Positions 35,871-46,343 of a DNA stretch of 64,000 bases are shown piece by piece. Numbering within the stretch: position 1 is the first letter of the stretch; each line of letters opens with the position of its first letter. The notes under the pieces were generated by a model. The model had not been told where the DNA came from. It searched no databases and saw only the letters and a list, made by a program, of their open reading frames with translations. A program made the position numbers and the translations under genes. Source of the DNA: Halichoerus grypus (Eukaryota > Chordata > Mammalia > Carnivora > Phocidae). The DNA is taken from positions 99,114,294-99,178,293 of the forward strand of contig NC_135712.1 in assembly GCF_964656455.1 (NCBI RefSeq). Reading direction: 5' to 3'.

Positions 35871-36062
35871 TTTTTAAAAGATTTATTTATTTATTTATTT
35901 ATTTGAGAGAGAGAGAAAAAGAGAATGAGCAGGGGCGGGGGAGAGGGAGAAGCAGGCTCCCCGCTGAGCAGGGAGCCCAATGTGGAGCTCGATCCCAGGA
36001 CCCTGAGATCATGACCTGAGCCAAAGGCAGATGCTTAACTGTATGAGCCACCCAGGCACCCC
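35871..36062 (-). mobile_element. Carnivore SINE, antisense
   Basis: The duplication is GGGAATATAATTATT at 35856-35870 and GGGAAAATAATTATT at 36063-36077. The body ends GAGCCACCCAGGCACCCC. It faces the sense SINE at 35609 across 64 bp, forming an inverted pair. Confidence 0.95.
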
Positions 36063-36328
36063 GGGAAAATAATTATTTGTGTAGTAAACAAAGTACTACA
36101 GAAGTGAGTTTATAAAGAAAAATAACCTTATTTACAGTAAAAGTTAAATCTCCCTTACAATCAGTTTATTGTTCTATATAGGATCAATTTTGAAAGCCTT
36201 AGCATAGTTATACAAATGTATACAAATATAAAAATATATATTAAGAATCATCAGAAGTAACTAAGAATGCAAAATGATAGGTTACAATATAAAGATATGA
36301 ATAAAAGTGATTGAAAAGGAGACGAACA

Positions 36329-36523
36329 GGGCGCCTGGGTGGCTCAGTCATTAAGCCTCTGCCTTCAGCTCAGGTCATGATTCCAGGGTCCTGGGATCGA
36401 GTCCCACATCAGGCTCCCTGCTCAGCGGGAAGCCTGCTTCTCCCTCTCCCACTCCCCCTGCTTGTGTTCCCTCTCTCGCTGTCTCTCTCTCTGTTGAAAA
36501 ATAAATAAAATCTTAAAAAAAAC
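36329..36523 (+). mobile_element. Carnivore SINE, sense, subfamily B
   Basis: The head is GGGCGCCTGGGTGGCTCAG with CAGCGGGAAGCCTGC and CTTGTGTTCCCTCTCTCGC. The duplication is AAAGGAGACGAACA at 36315-36328 and AAAGGAAATGAACA at 36524-36537, with two mismatches. Confidence 0.95.
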
Positions 36524-36537
36524 AAAGGAAATGAACA

Positions 36538-37080
36538 ATACTTGTTAATGGTTTCAGTGAATATTAAAGATTATAGAGAACAGTATGTATCAGTCAGGGT
36601 CTGATTAACACAATAAAATCACATAATAATTTGAAGAAGAGACTTAAATATCAGTATTTATTAATTATAATAGATGATTACTTATAAAAAGGTAACAAAA
36701 ACTCTAAAAAATATTCTATGTCTAAGAGAGATTATTCAAGAAAAGAATAAATTTGTCAGAGTCACTCCCAAGGTTGGGATTCAGATGGCAGGAGAAGGTG
36801 TGTTTGAAACTCACAGGATGGAGGAGAAATTTGTTGAGTTGTTCTACGAGAGCTTGTCTAAAGTCAGTAGGCCAAGACTGGCACATAAGAAACTGCAGAC
36901 TAGGACTGGAGAGGTCAAAGCCTCTCCTAGGGTTATCTGTGGGTGTAAGCTGGTGAGTGGGATGTATTTTTTGGTCCCAATAAGCTGAAAATGCCCTGGT
37001 GAGGTACAGCTAGGCAAGGCCAGGAAGCTGATCTTAAATAAGGCAAATAAATCATGAACTATTTATCAAAAGATTGAAAT
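36538..37080. other. Unique stretch with overlapping frames
   Basis: Frames of 104 codons (36674-36988) and 67 codons (36753-36956) overlap in different phases. Neither has a recognisable domain, and both are likely chance. 36590-37010 resembles an old dispersed repeat but I cannot name it. Confidence 0.4.
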
Positions 37081-37488
37081 ATTTATGTTGGATTAAATGT
37101 TTCTATCCATCAAAAGACATTATTTAAAAAGTAAAATCATAAGCCACAAAGGAAAAATATTTATCACACATATTTTTTCAAAAAGCTTATTATCATGAAT
37201 GTGTAAACAAGTTCTATAAATTAATGAGGAAAACATAAACAACTAAACAGAAGTATTGGCAAAAAGTTAAGGGAGTACGTTTATCTTACATCATACACAA
37301 AAATCAATTCTAAATGGATTAAAGAAAACTAAAACCTAATTCAAAAAGATATATGCACCCTTATGATTATTGAAGCATTATTTATAATAGCCAAGATATA
37401 GAAGCAACCCAAGTTGCCCCTCCATTGATGAATGGATAAAGATGTGAGATACACAGACACACAGACACATAAGACACACAGACACACA

Positions 37489-37531
<43 letters not shown>

Positions 37532-38007
37532 GAATATTACTCTGCCATAAAAAGGATGAGATCTTGCCATTTGCAACAACGTGGATGGACCTAGAGGATA
37601 TTATGTGAAGTGAAATAAGTCAGAGAGAGATAGAAATACCATCTGATTTCATTTATATGTGCAATCTAAAAAGCAAAACAGATGAATAAACAAACAGAAA
37701 GCAGAATCAGACCTGTAAATACAGAGAACAAACTGATAGTTGCCAGAGGAGGGGGAAGGGAGAGGCAAAATGGGAGATGGGGAGGAGAAGATACAAGTTT
37801 CCAGTTATTGAATGAATAAGTCATGGGAATAAGAGGCATAGCATAGGGAATACAGTCAGTGGTATTTTAATAGTATTGTATGGTGACAGATGGTAGCTAC
37901 ACTTGTGTTGAGCATAGCATAATACACAGAGTGGTTGACTCACTATGCTGCATACCTGAAACTAACATTACATTGTGTGTCAACTATACCCAAATTAAAA
38001 AAAAATG
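37081..38007 (+). mobile_element. L1M 3' fragments, sense, with (CA)n
   Basis: 37085-37240 resembles an old ORF2 segment ('ccatcaaaagacattattta'). 37350-37995 is an L1MA/L1MB-type ORF2 end and 3' UTR: 'gaagcattatttataatagc', 'aggaatattactctgccata', 'acgtggatggacctagagga', ending 'aactatacccaaatt' plus A-run. A (CA)19 microsatellite has grown at the spot where this L1 normally has a short CA stretch. The ORF2 frame is broken. Confidence 0.8.
37491..37528. repeat. (CA)19 microsatellite inside L1
   Basis: Nineteen perfect CA units follow an imperfect CAGACACA-rich lead from 37451. It sits between two conserved parts of the L1 ORF2 end, so it expanded within the element. The minus-strand cysteine/valine-rich frames here are artefacts. 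Confidence 0.9.
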
Positions 38008-38184
38008 GATTAAAGACCTCAACATAAGTCCTGAAACCATTAAACTCCTAGAAGAAAACATAAGGAGAAAGCAAATTGACATTGACCTTAGCAATGATTT
38101 TTTGGGATATTACAAAAAAATTTAGGCAACAAAATTTTAAGTAGACAAATGGGACTACATCAAACTAAAAAGTTGCTGCATGTT

Positions 38185-38394
38185 GGGGCACCTGGATGGC
38201 TCAGTTGATTAAGCGGCTGACTCTTGGTTTTGGCTCAGGTCACGATCTCTTGGGTTGTGAGATCGAGCCGTGTGTCAGGTTCCATGTTCAGCAGGGAGTC
38301 TGCTTGAAAGATTTTCTCCCTCTATCCCTCCCTCTACTCAAGCACTCAGTCTCTCTTTGTCTCTCAAATAAAATAAATCTTTAAAAAAAAAATA
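38185..38394 (+). mobile_element. Carnivore SINE, sense, older (outer of tandem pair)
   Basis: The head is GGGGCACCTGGATGGCTCAG. The tail AAATAAAATAAATCTTTAAA runs directly into the next SINE. The duplication AAAAAGTTGCTGCAT at 38167-38181 is matched by AAAAAGTTTCTGCAT at 38608-38622, beyond the second SINE. This indicates that the first copy made the duplication and the second landed in its tail. Confidence 0.93.
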
Positions 38395-38607
38395 GGGGCG
38401 CCTGGGTGGCTCAATTGGTTAAGCATCTGCCTTCGGCTCAGATCATGATCCCAGCGTCCTGGGATCGAGCCCCGCATCGGGCTCCCTGCTTGGGAGGAAG
38501 CCTGCTTCTCCCTCTCCCGCTCCCCCTGCTTGTGTTCCCTCTCTCGCTGTCTCTCTCTCTGTCAAATAAATAAATAAAATCTTTAAAAAAAATAAAATAA
38601 ATAAAAT
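38395..38607 (+). mobile_element. Carnivore SINE, sense, subfamily B (inner of pair)
   Basis: A near-consensus B-type copy starts GGGGCGCCTGGGTGGCTCAA immediately after the A-tail of the preceding SINE. The tail includes AAATAAAATAAATAAAAT, probably shared with the host SINE tail. The 148- and 99-codon minus frames here are SINE plus L1 translations. Confidence 0.94.
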
Positions 38608-39719
38608 AAAAAGTTTCTGCATAGAAAAGGAAACAATCAAAAAAATGAAAACATAACCTATGAAGTGGGAGAAAATATTTGCAAACCATATGTCCAAGAA
38701 GGGGATAATATCCAAAATATATAAAGAACTCATACAATTCAACAGCAAAATTAATAAATAGATTGGTAGATAGATAAATGGATAACTAAACAGATAAATA
38801 AATAAGCAAACAAATACATAAATAAATAGCATGATTCTAAAAATGGGTAAAGGACCTGAATAGACATTTTTCCAAATATCAGCAGACATATGAAAAGATG
38901 CTTAATATCACTAATCATGAGGGAAATGCAAATCAAAATGAGGTATCACCTCACACCTGTTAAACTATTATCAAAAAGATAAAAAAATAACAAGTGTTGG
39001 CAAGAACATGGAGAAAAGGCAACCCCTTACACACTGTTGGTGGCAATGTAAATTGGTGCAGGCACTATGGGAAAGAATATGGAGGATTTTCAAAAAACTA
39101 AAAATGAAGCTACCTTGACCTAGCAATCCCTCTGCCATGAATATACCCAAAAGAAATGAAACCAGTACCTTAGAGACATACCTGAACTTTCAAAAAAATG
39201 TGGCACATATATACAATGGAATATTATTCAGTTTCAAAAATGAGGAGATCCTGTCATTTGTGAGAACATGGATAAACCTAGAGGACATTATGCTAAGTGA
39301 AATAAGGCAGACGCATAAAGGAGAAAACTGCATGATCTCACTTATTTCTGGAAAATAAAAAGTTGAATACATAGAAGCAGAGGAACATGTTGGTTCCCAG
39401 GTTGGGGGGAGGTAGAGAAAATAGGAAGATGTTGGTCAAAAGGTACAAAGTGCAGTTAATGTAGAATGAATAAATCTAGGGATCTAATACACAACATGAT
39501 GGCCATAGTTACTAATAACTGGAAACTTGCTAAAAGAGTAGGTTTCAGGTACTTTCATCATACACACACACACAAGAAAAATGGTAACTATGTGAGGAGA
39601 TGACATTTAATTAGTTTGACTATAATAATCATTCATATATACAGATAGTAATTTTGTGCACTTTAAACATATACAATTTTTATTAACAAATAAAATAAAA
39701 GCATTTTACATAGGAGGAA

Positions 39720-39930
39720 ATATAAATGGCCAGTAAATAGAAGAAAAGATGCTCAAGTATGATAGAAATTAGGGAAATACAAATTAAAGCTGAATAGGAT
39801 AGGACTTGGAACCTAACATATTGTCCAAAGTAAGAATCTAAAAGCACAGTTTAACCAAAGTAATTCTGACACACAATCTTGGTAAGACTATAAATTGATA
39901 TAACCTCTTTTTAATTTGGCTTTATCCACT
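39720..39930 (+). mobile_element. L1M ORF2 fragment, sense, decayed
   Basis: 'aaatggccagtaaatagaag', 'aaaagatgctcaagtatgat' and 'agggaaatacaaattaaagc' follow the conserved ORF2 order (ACAAATGGCCAATAAGCAC..AAAGATGCTCAACATC..GGGAAATGCAAATCAAA). It is heavily degraded. Confidence 0.65.
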
Positions 39931-41269
39931 ATATTTGAATATTTTCATAATCTACCATTTAAGTAGTTCAAATATGTGTTAGTCTGGATCCTCCAAAGCT
40001 GACATCAAGGGAAGATTTAACATGAAAACATTTTATTAGAGCAAATGCCTATGCGGGAGAAAAAGTCCTTGAGCCAAACATGACCAAGTAAGGAAACCCA
40101 CCTCTTCTAGAAACAAGCCTGCATGAATGTCCCTGCTGTATGTACTCCATCGCTGGCTGGGAGCAGTCCATAGAAAGCATGCCAAGTAAATATGGGGACA
40201 GATTTTAGAGAGCAGCTACTTGGTCAATTATATTCCCCATATTTGGAGCTCTCCAGTATATTTTAATGACTACCACAGTCCACTACTGTGCCACACACAT
40301 CTATTTCCCCATACAGGCTCATGGTATAATTCTTCCATGGTTCCCATGTGCCTTTTTGCCTGAATTATGGTCCCCATCACTTCAGCGGATCTCTGCGCTG
40401 TATTTGGTATTGATCATCTCCTCCAACCACTATCCATTCTAATTTCCCATTACTGTGAAGTGTCACTTAGGTAGGTCAGTTTGGGCTGTGTTCTAAACCT
40501 CAATATTTATCACCTGCTCAGGTCAGGTTTCTGTACAAGTCCCTTCACAGTTAAAATACATTATGGGAGCATCAAGAGGCACTTAAGTGCATTATCTGGG
40601 TTGCACACATATTCCTTCTTATCCGCATTGCGTAAAAGCAGCCCCACCTCCTTCTTTGCCAGTATCGTGACTCTTTTCTTCACCTGCCAGTACCTGGCAA
40701 AACTTAAAATGTTTTGACTTTATCTATAACAGGTAATCCACTGATACCCTTTTTTTGTCTCCTGGCAAGAGTACACCCCTCTGTGAGGACCAGTACTTCT
40801 GAATTTTCAGAGCCCAGATTTGTGGTAATGGAGTGCACAGTTACCATGTGAGTCACTGGAAGTGATAGTGATTGGAGCCACTCTTACTTCATGTCAAAGT
40901 CAGAGGCCCATATAACCTTCCCTTGAGAACACAGTACCATATTGGGGTTTCTGGATAGTGCAGTACATGGTCTGACTAGTAGATCCCATGGTTGTGTCCA
41001 TCCTTGTATACCCTTCTTCGTGAAGCAGAATTTCAGGCTGGAGATTATGTGTGGAGCATTCATTGCTTATGTATCTGGCATTACAGCCCCAAAGACCTAT
41101 ACCTGAGACTTTATTAACATAATGTAACACTGATAAAAGTATCAGACATAGAGCTGAAATCAGGCTTCCTCCCTGGTAAGTTTGGATAATACATATACTT
41201 TTTCCCCTTCACTCATCTGGTTTCTCCAAAAGGCAACTGGTGAGTTAAATGGAAATTTGATAGAAACCA
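39931..41269. other. Unclassified less AT-rich block
   Basis: This stretch is less AT-rich than its neighbours, with frames of 78 (40481-40717, +) and 76 codons (40900-41130, -). I recognise no protein. It could be old LTR-element interior sequence, as it lies between L1M pieces, but I cannot support a family name. Confidence 0.35.
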
Positions 41270-41860
41270 CCATTTCTGGTATTTTTTTAGAATGTACCTC
41301 AATTTAAGTTTGTTGAGGTATTTTCTCATAATTATTGTGGAGTTCAGAGTTTTGGGGAAGAATACTAGAGTGATGATGATGAGATGCTCTTCTCATCTCA
41401 TCAAATCAGAGGGAATGTAATATCAACATGGTTTATGATTCATGATATTAATCTTAATTATTTGGATAAGGTGATGTCTGACATGTTTCTCTACAGTAAA
41501 ATTACTATTTTTCTCTTTTCATACTGTGTTGTTATAACTTAGGTGCTGAAACAAGGCTATACTCAAAGGGAAGGAAATTAAACTCCATATCTTGGAGGGA
41601 GGAGTATCAAAGACTCTGCAGACATACATTATAATCATTACAGTAATTAATAAGTAATTTGGAGGAGATACCTTGAAGGTATGCAAATATTCTGTTTTTC
41701 CTCAAAGTTTAACATGCTAATTTTATCATTCAATGGATGTTGTATATAGCAATTATATTTGTGGTGTTAATGGTGATTTTCTACTTCCCACATTCCTTTT
41801 ACATTTACAATTTAGAATTCTGTTAGGAAGATTTGTTTCTTCTCTCCCATTCATTCATTC
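41270..41860 (-). mobile_element. Ancient L1M 3' UTR, antisense (segment 1)
   Basis: 'agaatgtacctcaatttaag', 'ggtgatgtctgacatgtttc', 'gtatgcaaatattctgtttt' and 'atggtgattttctacttccc' match the order of an ancient L1M 3' UTR in reverse. It is the first segment of a long antisense L1M that continues to 46.1 kb. Confidence 0.65.
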
Positions 41861-42490
41861 ATTTAATCACTTTTATTTATATAATACTGCAATAATTTTA
41901 TATTACTGAATAGAAAATGAATACAAATTTAACAGTTTAAAACAACATACTTTTATGGGCTCATGGTTCTGTAGGCCAGAACTCTGGCAAGGTATGACTA
42001 GGTTCTCTATCCAGAGATTGGACCACAAGGTCAAAATCAAGATGTCAACCAGGCTAAATTCTCCTCGAAACAAGAGGAAAAAATTCCATTTCCAAACTCA
42101 TTCTTCTTGTTACAAGAATCCAATTTCTGTGGTTGTAAAATGGAGGTCTCCCTTTCTTTGCTGGTTGTCAGATGGAAGCTGTTCTCATCTAGAAACCACT
42201 CTCAGATCCTACTGACATGACCCCCAATAGGCAATTCACAGCGTGAATGTTTGCTTTCTTCTAGGCAGGTTTCTCAGACTTTCTCTTCAGTGCCCAGTGA
42301 TTGAGCACACTCTAATCTAAGGGGCCCATGTGATTATGTCAGGCCTATTTGGATAATCTCCCTTTCTTAAGGTCAATGTTATCATATAACATGGCCCTAG
42401 TCATGGGAGGGATATCCACTATAGTCACTATCCTGGAAATTATACAGGGTATGTACGCCAGGAGGACTGAAAATCTTGGGGAGCATCTTA
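41861..42490. mobile_element. Old mammalian dispersed repeat inserted in L1M
   Basis: 'agtttaaaacaacatac', 'ctcatggttctgtaggccag', 'aaaatcaagatgtcaaccag' and 'ggataatctccctttcttaa' match a common mammalian repeat (AAAACAACA..CAGTTCTGGAGGCTAGAAGTC..AATCAAGGTGTC..). I cannot name the family firmly. It separates two parts of the L1M 3' UTR. The 86-codon frame at 41955-42215 is incidental. Confidence 0.55.
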
Positions 42491-42555
42491 CTTTCTGCCT
42501 CTAAAAGGATGATCCCATGGGTATTCATTCTTTGGGTTAAAATCCAATATTATCT

Positions 42556-42740
42556 GGGCGCCTGGGTGGCTCAGTCGTTAAGCGGCTGCCTTCGGCTCAG
42601 GTCATGACCCCAGGGTCCTGAGATCGAGCCCAGAATTGGGCTCCCTGGACAACGGAGAACCTGCTTCTCCTCTCCCCTTGCTGCTCCCCCTGCTTGTGCT
42701 CTCTCTCTCTCTCAAATAAAATAAATAAAATCTTTAAAAC
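42556..42740 (+). mobile_element. Carnivore SINE, sense, nested in L1M
   Basis: The head is GGGCGCCTGGGTGGCTCAG and the tail AAATAAAATAAATAAAATC. A perfect 16 bp duplication AAAATCCAATATTATC lies at 42539-42554 and 42741-42756. The middle (GACAACGGAGAACC) departs from both common subfamilies. Confidence 0.96.
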
Positions 42741-43141
42741 AAAATCCAATATTATCATTTTGTTGCTGTACTTGCACCAGATTTGGTTACTGAAAGCTCC
42801 TTCAGGTTGGTTGTTGTATTGCTTTAACATACCCCAGTCCTTTTTTTTTTTCCCCAGCACTCCTTTAATTTCTGACACTACAAGAGGCTCCAGGCTCATC
42901 TCGTATATTCCCTAGCCAACATTAGAATATGCTATTTCACTAATGAGACCTGGTTCCTTTTACTAGAGAATTATATTTAGAAAATAATATCTGGGTGGTG
43001 GGTGTACTTGTTGCTACTGGGTTGTCTTTACTTTTAAGACCTCTCAAATGGCACAGCAAGAAAATATTTTATCCCGACTAACCTATGCATGTGTACATAG
43101 GTATGTATCTACCTATCTACATACCTCTCTACAATCTATGA

Positions 43142-43178
43142 ATCACATGACTATCTATGAATTAGATAGACATGTGAT
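43142..43178. repeat. 16 bp inverted repeat (hairpin), 15/16 paired
   Basis: ATCACATGACTATCTA at 43142-43157 and TAGATAGACATGTGAT at 43163-43178 are complementary except at one position, around the 5 nt loop TGAAT. It lies inside the L1M 3' UTR, next to a TATC-rich stretch. Confidence 0.9.
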
Positions 43179-43194
43179 CTAAGCTGAACATGAA

Positions 43195-43352
43195 TTCATG
43201 CTACCTACAAGCCAGAGGGGAGCTCTCACCAGGAACCAAATCTACCAACATCTTGATCTTGGACTTCCCAGCCTCCAGAACAGTGGGCAATAAATTTATA
43301 TTGTTTAAGCCACTTAGTCTATGATATTTTGTTAAGGAAGTCTCAGCTAAGA
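43195..43352 (+). mobile_element. MLT1 (MaLR) LTR fragment, sense
   Basis: 'ctctcaccaggaaccaaatc', 'cttgatcttggacttcccag', 'cctccagaacagtgggcaat' and 'tgtttaagccacttagtcta' are hallmarks of the 3' part of an MLT1 LTR of the ancient ERVL-MaLR group. It is non-coding, with only the end of the LTR present. It interrupts the antisense L1M. Confidence 0.8.
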
Positions 43353-44033
43353 TAGAAGTTAAACATCTTTTCATATGCTTATTTTTTACTTGTGTAACTT
43401 CTTTGATGTATTGTCTGCTTATACTCTTTGCCCAATTTTTTATTGGGTTGTCTTACTTTTAATTTTAAGGATTTTTTGGTATATTTTGGATATGATTCCT
43501 TGTCAGTTATTTTTTTCAAATCTTTTTTTTTCTTTCTATGGCTTGTCTTCTCATTCCATTAATGGTCTTTTACAAAACCGAAATTTGCAATTTTAATAAA
43601 GTCTAGTTTATCAATTTATTCTCTCATTGATTATGCTTTTGGTATTGAATCTAAAAATGAATCACCAAACCCAAGTTCATAGAGATTTTCTCCTTTGTTT
43701 TCTTCTAGATGTGCTATAGTTTTAAATTTTAGATGCAAGTCTATGAAAATTTTGAGTTTAATTTTGTATAAAATGTGAGTCTGTGTAGAACTTTTTTTTT
43801 TTTAACATACAGGCTTCTAAATGTTTCAGGAAAATGTACTGAAAAGACTATCTTATTGAACTGACAATCACAATCTGGTCTAAAATCAGTTGACTATGTT
43901 TGTGTGCATCTATTTCCTGTGCTCTCCTTCTGTTCCATTCACTTATAGGTCTATTCTTTCCCAATACATTGCCTCAATTACTGTGGATCTATAATAATTC
44001 CATTATTCAAGTAGTGTGAATACTCCAACTCTG

Positions 44034-44080
44034 TTCTTCTTCCTCTTCTTCTTCCTTCCTCCTCCTCCTCCTTCTCTCTT
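44034..44080. repeat. 47-base homopyrimidine CTT/CCT tract
   Basis: Only C and T occur from 44034 to 44080, in CTT and CCT units. It lies inside the antisense L1M. Long homopyrimidine runs can adopt triplex structures, but no mirror symmetry was tested. Confidence 0.85.
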
Positions 44081-45190
44081 ATAACTTCTTCTTTTGGAAT
44101 GATTCTGGCTATTCTAGTCCTTCTGCCTTTTCATATAAATATTAGAACATTTTGTCAATACCTATAACTAGCCAGCTGGGGTTTTGATTCAGATTACCTT
44201 GAATTTATAGATCAAACTGAGAGGAACTGAAATCTTAACAAAACTGAATCTTCTAATCCAGAAACATGGATATCTCTTCATTCATTTAAATCATTTATTC
44301 TTTTTCATCAGGGTTTTATAGTTTTCCATATATAAAACCTGTACATAACTTCTTAGGCTAAAACCTAAGTATTGCATTTTTGTTGTTGCCATGTAAATGG
44401 TATTGTTTTTTTAAATTTAAAATTTTGTTTTTCATGTATATAAGAAAACAATTGACTTGTATATTGATACTTGTACTCTTCTCCCTTGTGATACTTACTG
44501 ATAGTTCTAGGAGGTTTTTGGAGAGTCTTTGCGGTTTTCTACATAGGCAACAATGCCATCTGGAAATAAAAAAAGTTTTGTTTCTTCTTTCCAATATAGA
44601 TACATTTTAGTTCTTTTTCTTGTCTCATTTAGTCACTCACTATAACTTACAGTAGGATGTTGAATAGTTGTGGTAAGATATTTTAGCCTTGTTGTTGACC
44701 TTAAGAGAAAAACACTCAATATCCCACCTTTAACTGATGTTAGCTGAATTTTTTGTAGACGTCCTTTATCAAGTTGAGGAAGTTTCCGACTACAGTTTTC
44801 TGATGGTTTATGTCATGCATATATGTTGGATTTTGCCAATGTGTTTTCTGCATTACTTGATATTACGTTATTTTTCTTTAGACTGAAGATCTAGTGGATT
44901 ATACCGATTACATTTCAAATGTTGAACTGGCCTTGCCTAGCCATAATAAAGCCACTTGGTTGTGGTATACAAATCTCTTTAAATATTGTTAAATTTGGTT
45001 TGTATCTATATTCATGAGAAATACTACTCTATAGTTTTCATGACTATTTGGTTTTGGTATTAGAATACTATCAGTCTCATAGAATAAGTTAGGAAGTGAT
45101 CTTTCTGTTTCTATTTTCTGTAAGAGATTATAGAGATTGTATTGCTTAACTTGGTGCGAATGTTTTGGGAGGGTTTTATTGATTCCAATA

Positions 45191-45410
45191 CTTTTTTTAA
45201 AAGATTTTATTTATTTATTTTAGAGAGAGAGAGAGAGAGACAGCATGAGCAGGGGAGAGGGGAGGCAGAGGGAGAGGGAGAGAGACAATCTAAAGTAGAC
45301 TCCAAGCTGAACACAGAGCCCAATGCAGGGCTTGATGCCAGGACCCTGAGATCATGACCGGAGCCGAAACCAAGTCAGACACTTAACCAACTAAGCCACT
45401 CAGGTGTCCC
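45191..45410 (-). mobile_element. Carnivore SINE, antisense, nested in L1M
   Basis: T-rich tail side, AAAGATTTTATTTATTTATT, a GA tract, and terminal 'gccactcaggtgtccc'. GATTCCAATACT before and AATTCCATTTCT after form a degenerate duplication. The 71-codon plus frame is a SINE translation. Confidence 0.92.
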
Positions 45411-45470
45411 AATTCCATTTCTTTAATAGATACAGGGTATATGGTGTTTTTCTCCATCGTTTTATTTTTA

Positions 45471-45687
45471 TTTATTTTTATTTTTTTTTAAAGATTTTAT
45501 TTTATTTATTTGACAGAGAGAGAGAGAGAGACAGCTAGAGAGGGAACACAAGCAGGCGGAGTGGGAGAGGGAGAAGCAGGCTCCTGGCAGAGCAGGGAGC
45601 CCGATGCGGGGCTCGATCCCAGGACCCTGGGATCATGACCTGAGCCGAAGGCAGACGCTTAACGACTGAGCCACCCAGGCGCCCCAT
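45471..45687 (-). mobile_element. Carnivore SINE, antisense, subfamily B
   Basis: The duplication CCATCGTTTTATTTTTA is perfect at 45454-45470 and 45688-45704. The body is near consensus and ends GAGCCACCCAGGCGCCCC. It follows the previous antisense SINE after 60 bp. Confidence 0.96.
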
Positions 45688-46122
45688 CCATCGTTTTATT
45701 TTTAACTTATCTATATATTTATATTTTAAACGGGTTTCTTGTAAATAGAACATATTTGAGTATTGCTTCTCACTTCTTTCACTGATATTCTAACCTAATT
45801 ACTTTTAAAGAGATCATATCATCTTTTAGCTTTCTATTTGTTCCAATTTTCTGGTTTTTTTCCCTATTTTTCTGCTTTCTCTGGGTTTAATGGATTAATT
45901 TTATTACTCTATTTTATCTCCTCTATTGATTTAGTATCTATACCTATGTTTAAAAACTTCTGTGGTTGCCTTAGGATTCATAATATATATTTTAATTGTT
46001 CCAAGGCTAGCTTCAAATAATATTAACCTGCTTCACACATAGTTTAAGAATCTTATATTCCCAAATCCTACTTTCTATCCTTATTGTCTTCATTTTCCTA
46101 TTCATTGCTATAAAAACACGCG

Positions 46123-46333
46123 AGGGGTGCCTGAGTGGCTCAGTGGGTTAAGCATCCAACTCCTGATTTTAGCTTAGGTCATGATCTCAGGGCCTTGAGA
46201 TGGAGCCCTGCATGATTGGCTCTGCACTCAACAGGTAGTCTGCTTTTCTCTCTCTCTCTCTTTCCTTCTGCCCTTCCCCCTGTTCATGCTCCCTTTCTCT
46301 CTAAAATAAATAAATCTTTAAAGAAACATAAAA
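46123..46333 (+). mobile_element. Carnivore SINE, sense, older form
   Basis: The head is AGGGGTGCCTGAGTGGCTCA and the tail AAATAAATAAATCTTTAAAG. Duplication ATAAAAACAC at 46110-46119 and 46334-46343. It lies at the edge of the L1M stack. Confidence 0.92.
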
Positions 46334-46343
46334 ATAAAAACAC

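Larger units (their letters stand above)
38008..39710 (+). mobile_element. L1M ORF2-to-3' UTR, sense, with two nested SINEs
   Basis: A second sense L1 begins in ORF2 (KWIKDLNISPETIKLLEEN at 37.99-38.08 kb) and is interrupted by two SINEs at 38185-38607. It resumes 'aaaagtttctgcatag' and runs through 'aatgaggtatcacctcacac' and 'acaatggaatattattcagt' to a 3' UTR near 39700. Many stops and indels are present. A 73-codon frame at 39137-39358 preserves the ORF2 C-terminal region (YNGILFSF, LEDIMLSEIRQTHKGEN). Confidence 0.85.
42491..43194 (-). mobile_element. Ancient L1M 3' UTR, antisense (segment 2)
   Basis: 'ttttgttgctgtacttgcac', 'ctgacactacaagaggctcc', 'ctcatctcgtatattcccta' and 'ctgggtggtgggtgtacttg' are well-ordered L1M 3' UTR landmarks in reverse. 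A SINE is nested at 42556-42740. A TATC/TATG-rich part at 43081-43180 includes a strong hairpin. Confidence 0.7.
43353..46122 (-). mobile_element. Ancient L1M ORF2 region, antisense, with nested SINEs
   Basis: Landmarks in reverse order include 'ctctttgcccaattttttat', 'ttttggatatgattccttgt', 'actgtggatctataataatt' and 'tgggagggttttattgattc'. The element is heavily decayed with no usable frame. A 47-base homopyrimidine run lies at 44034-44080. SINEs interrupt it at 45191-45410 and 45471-45687. Together with 41.3-43.2 kb this appears to be one L1M of nearly 5 kb including insertions. Confidence 0.65.
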
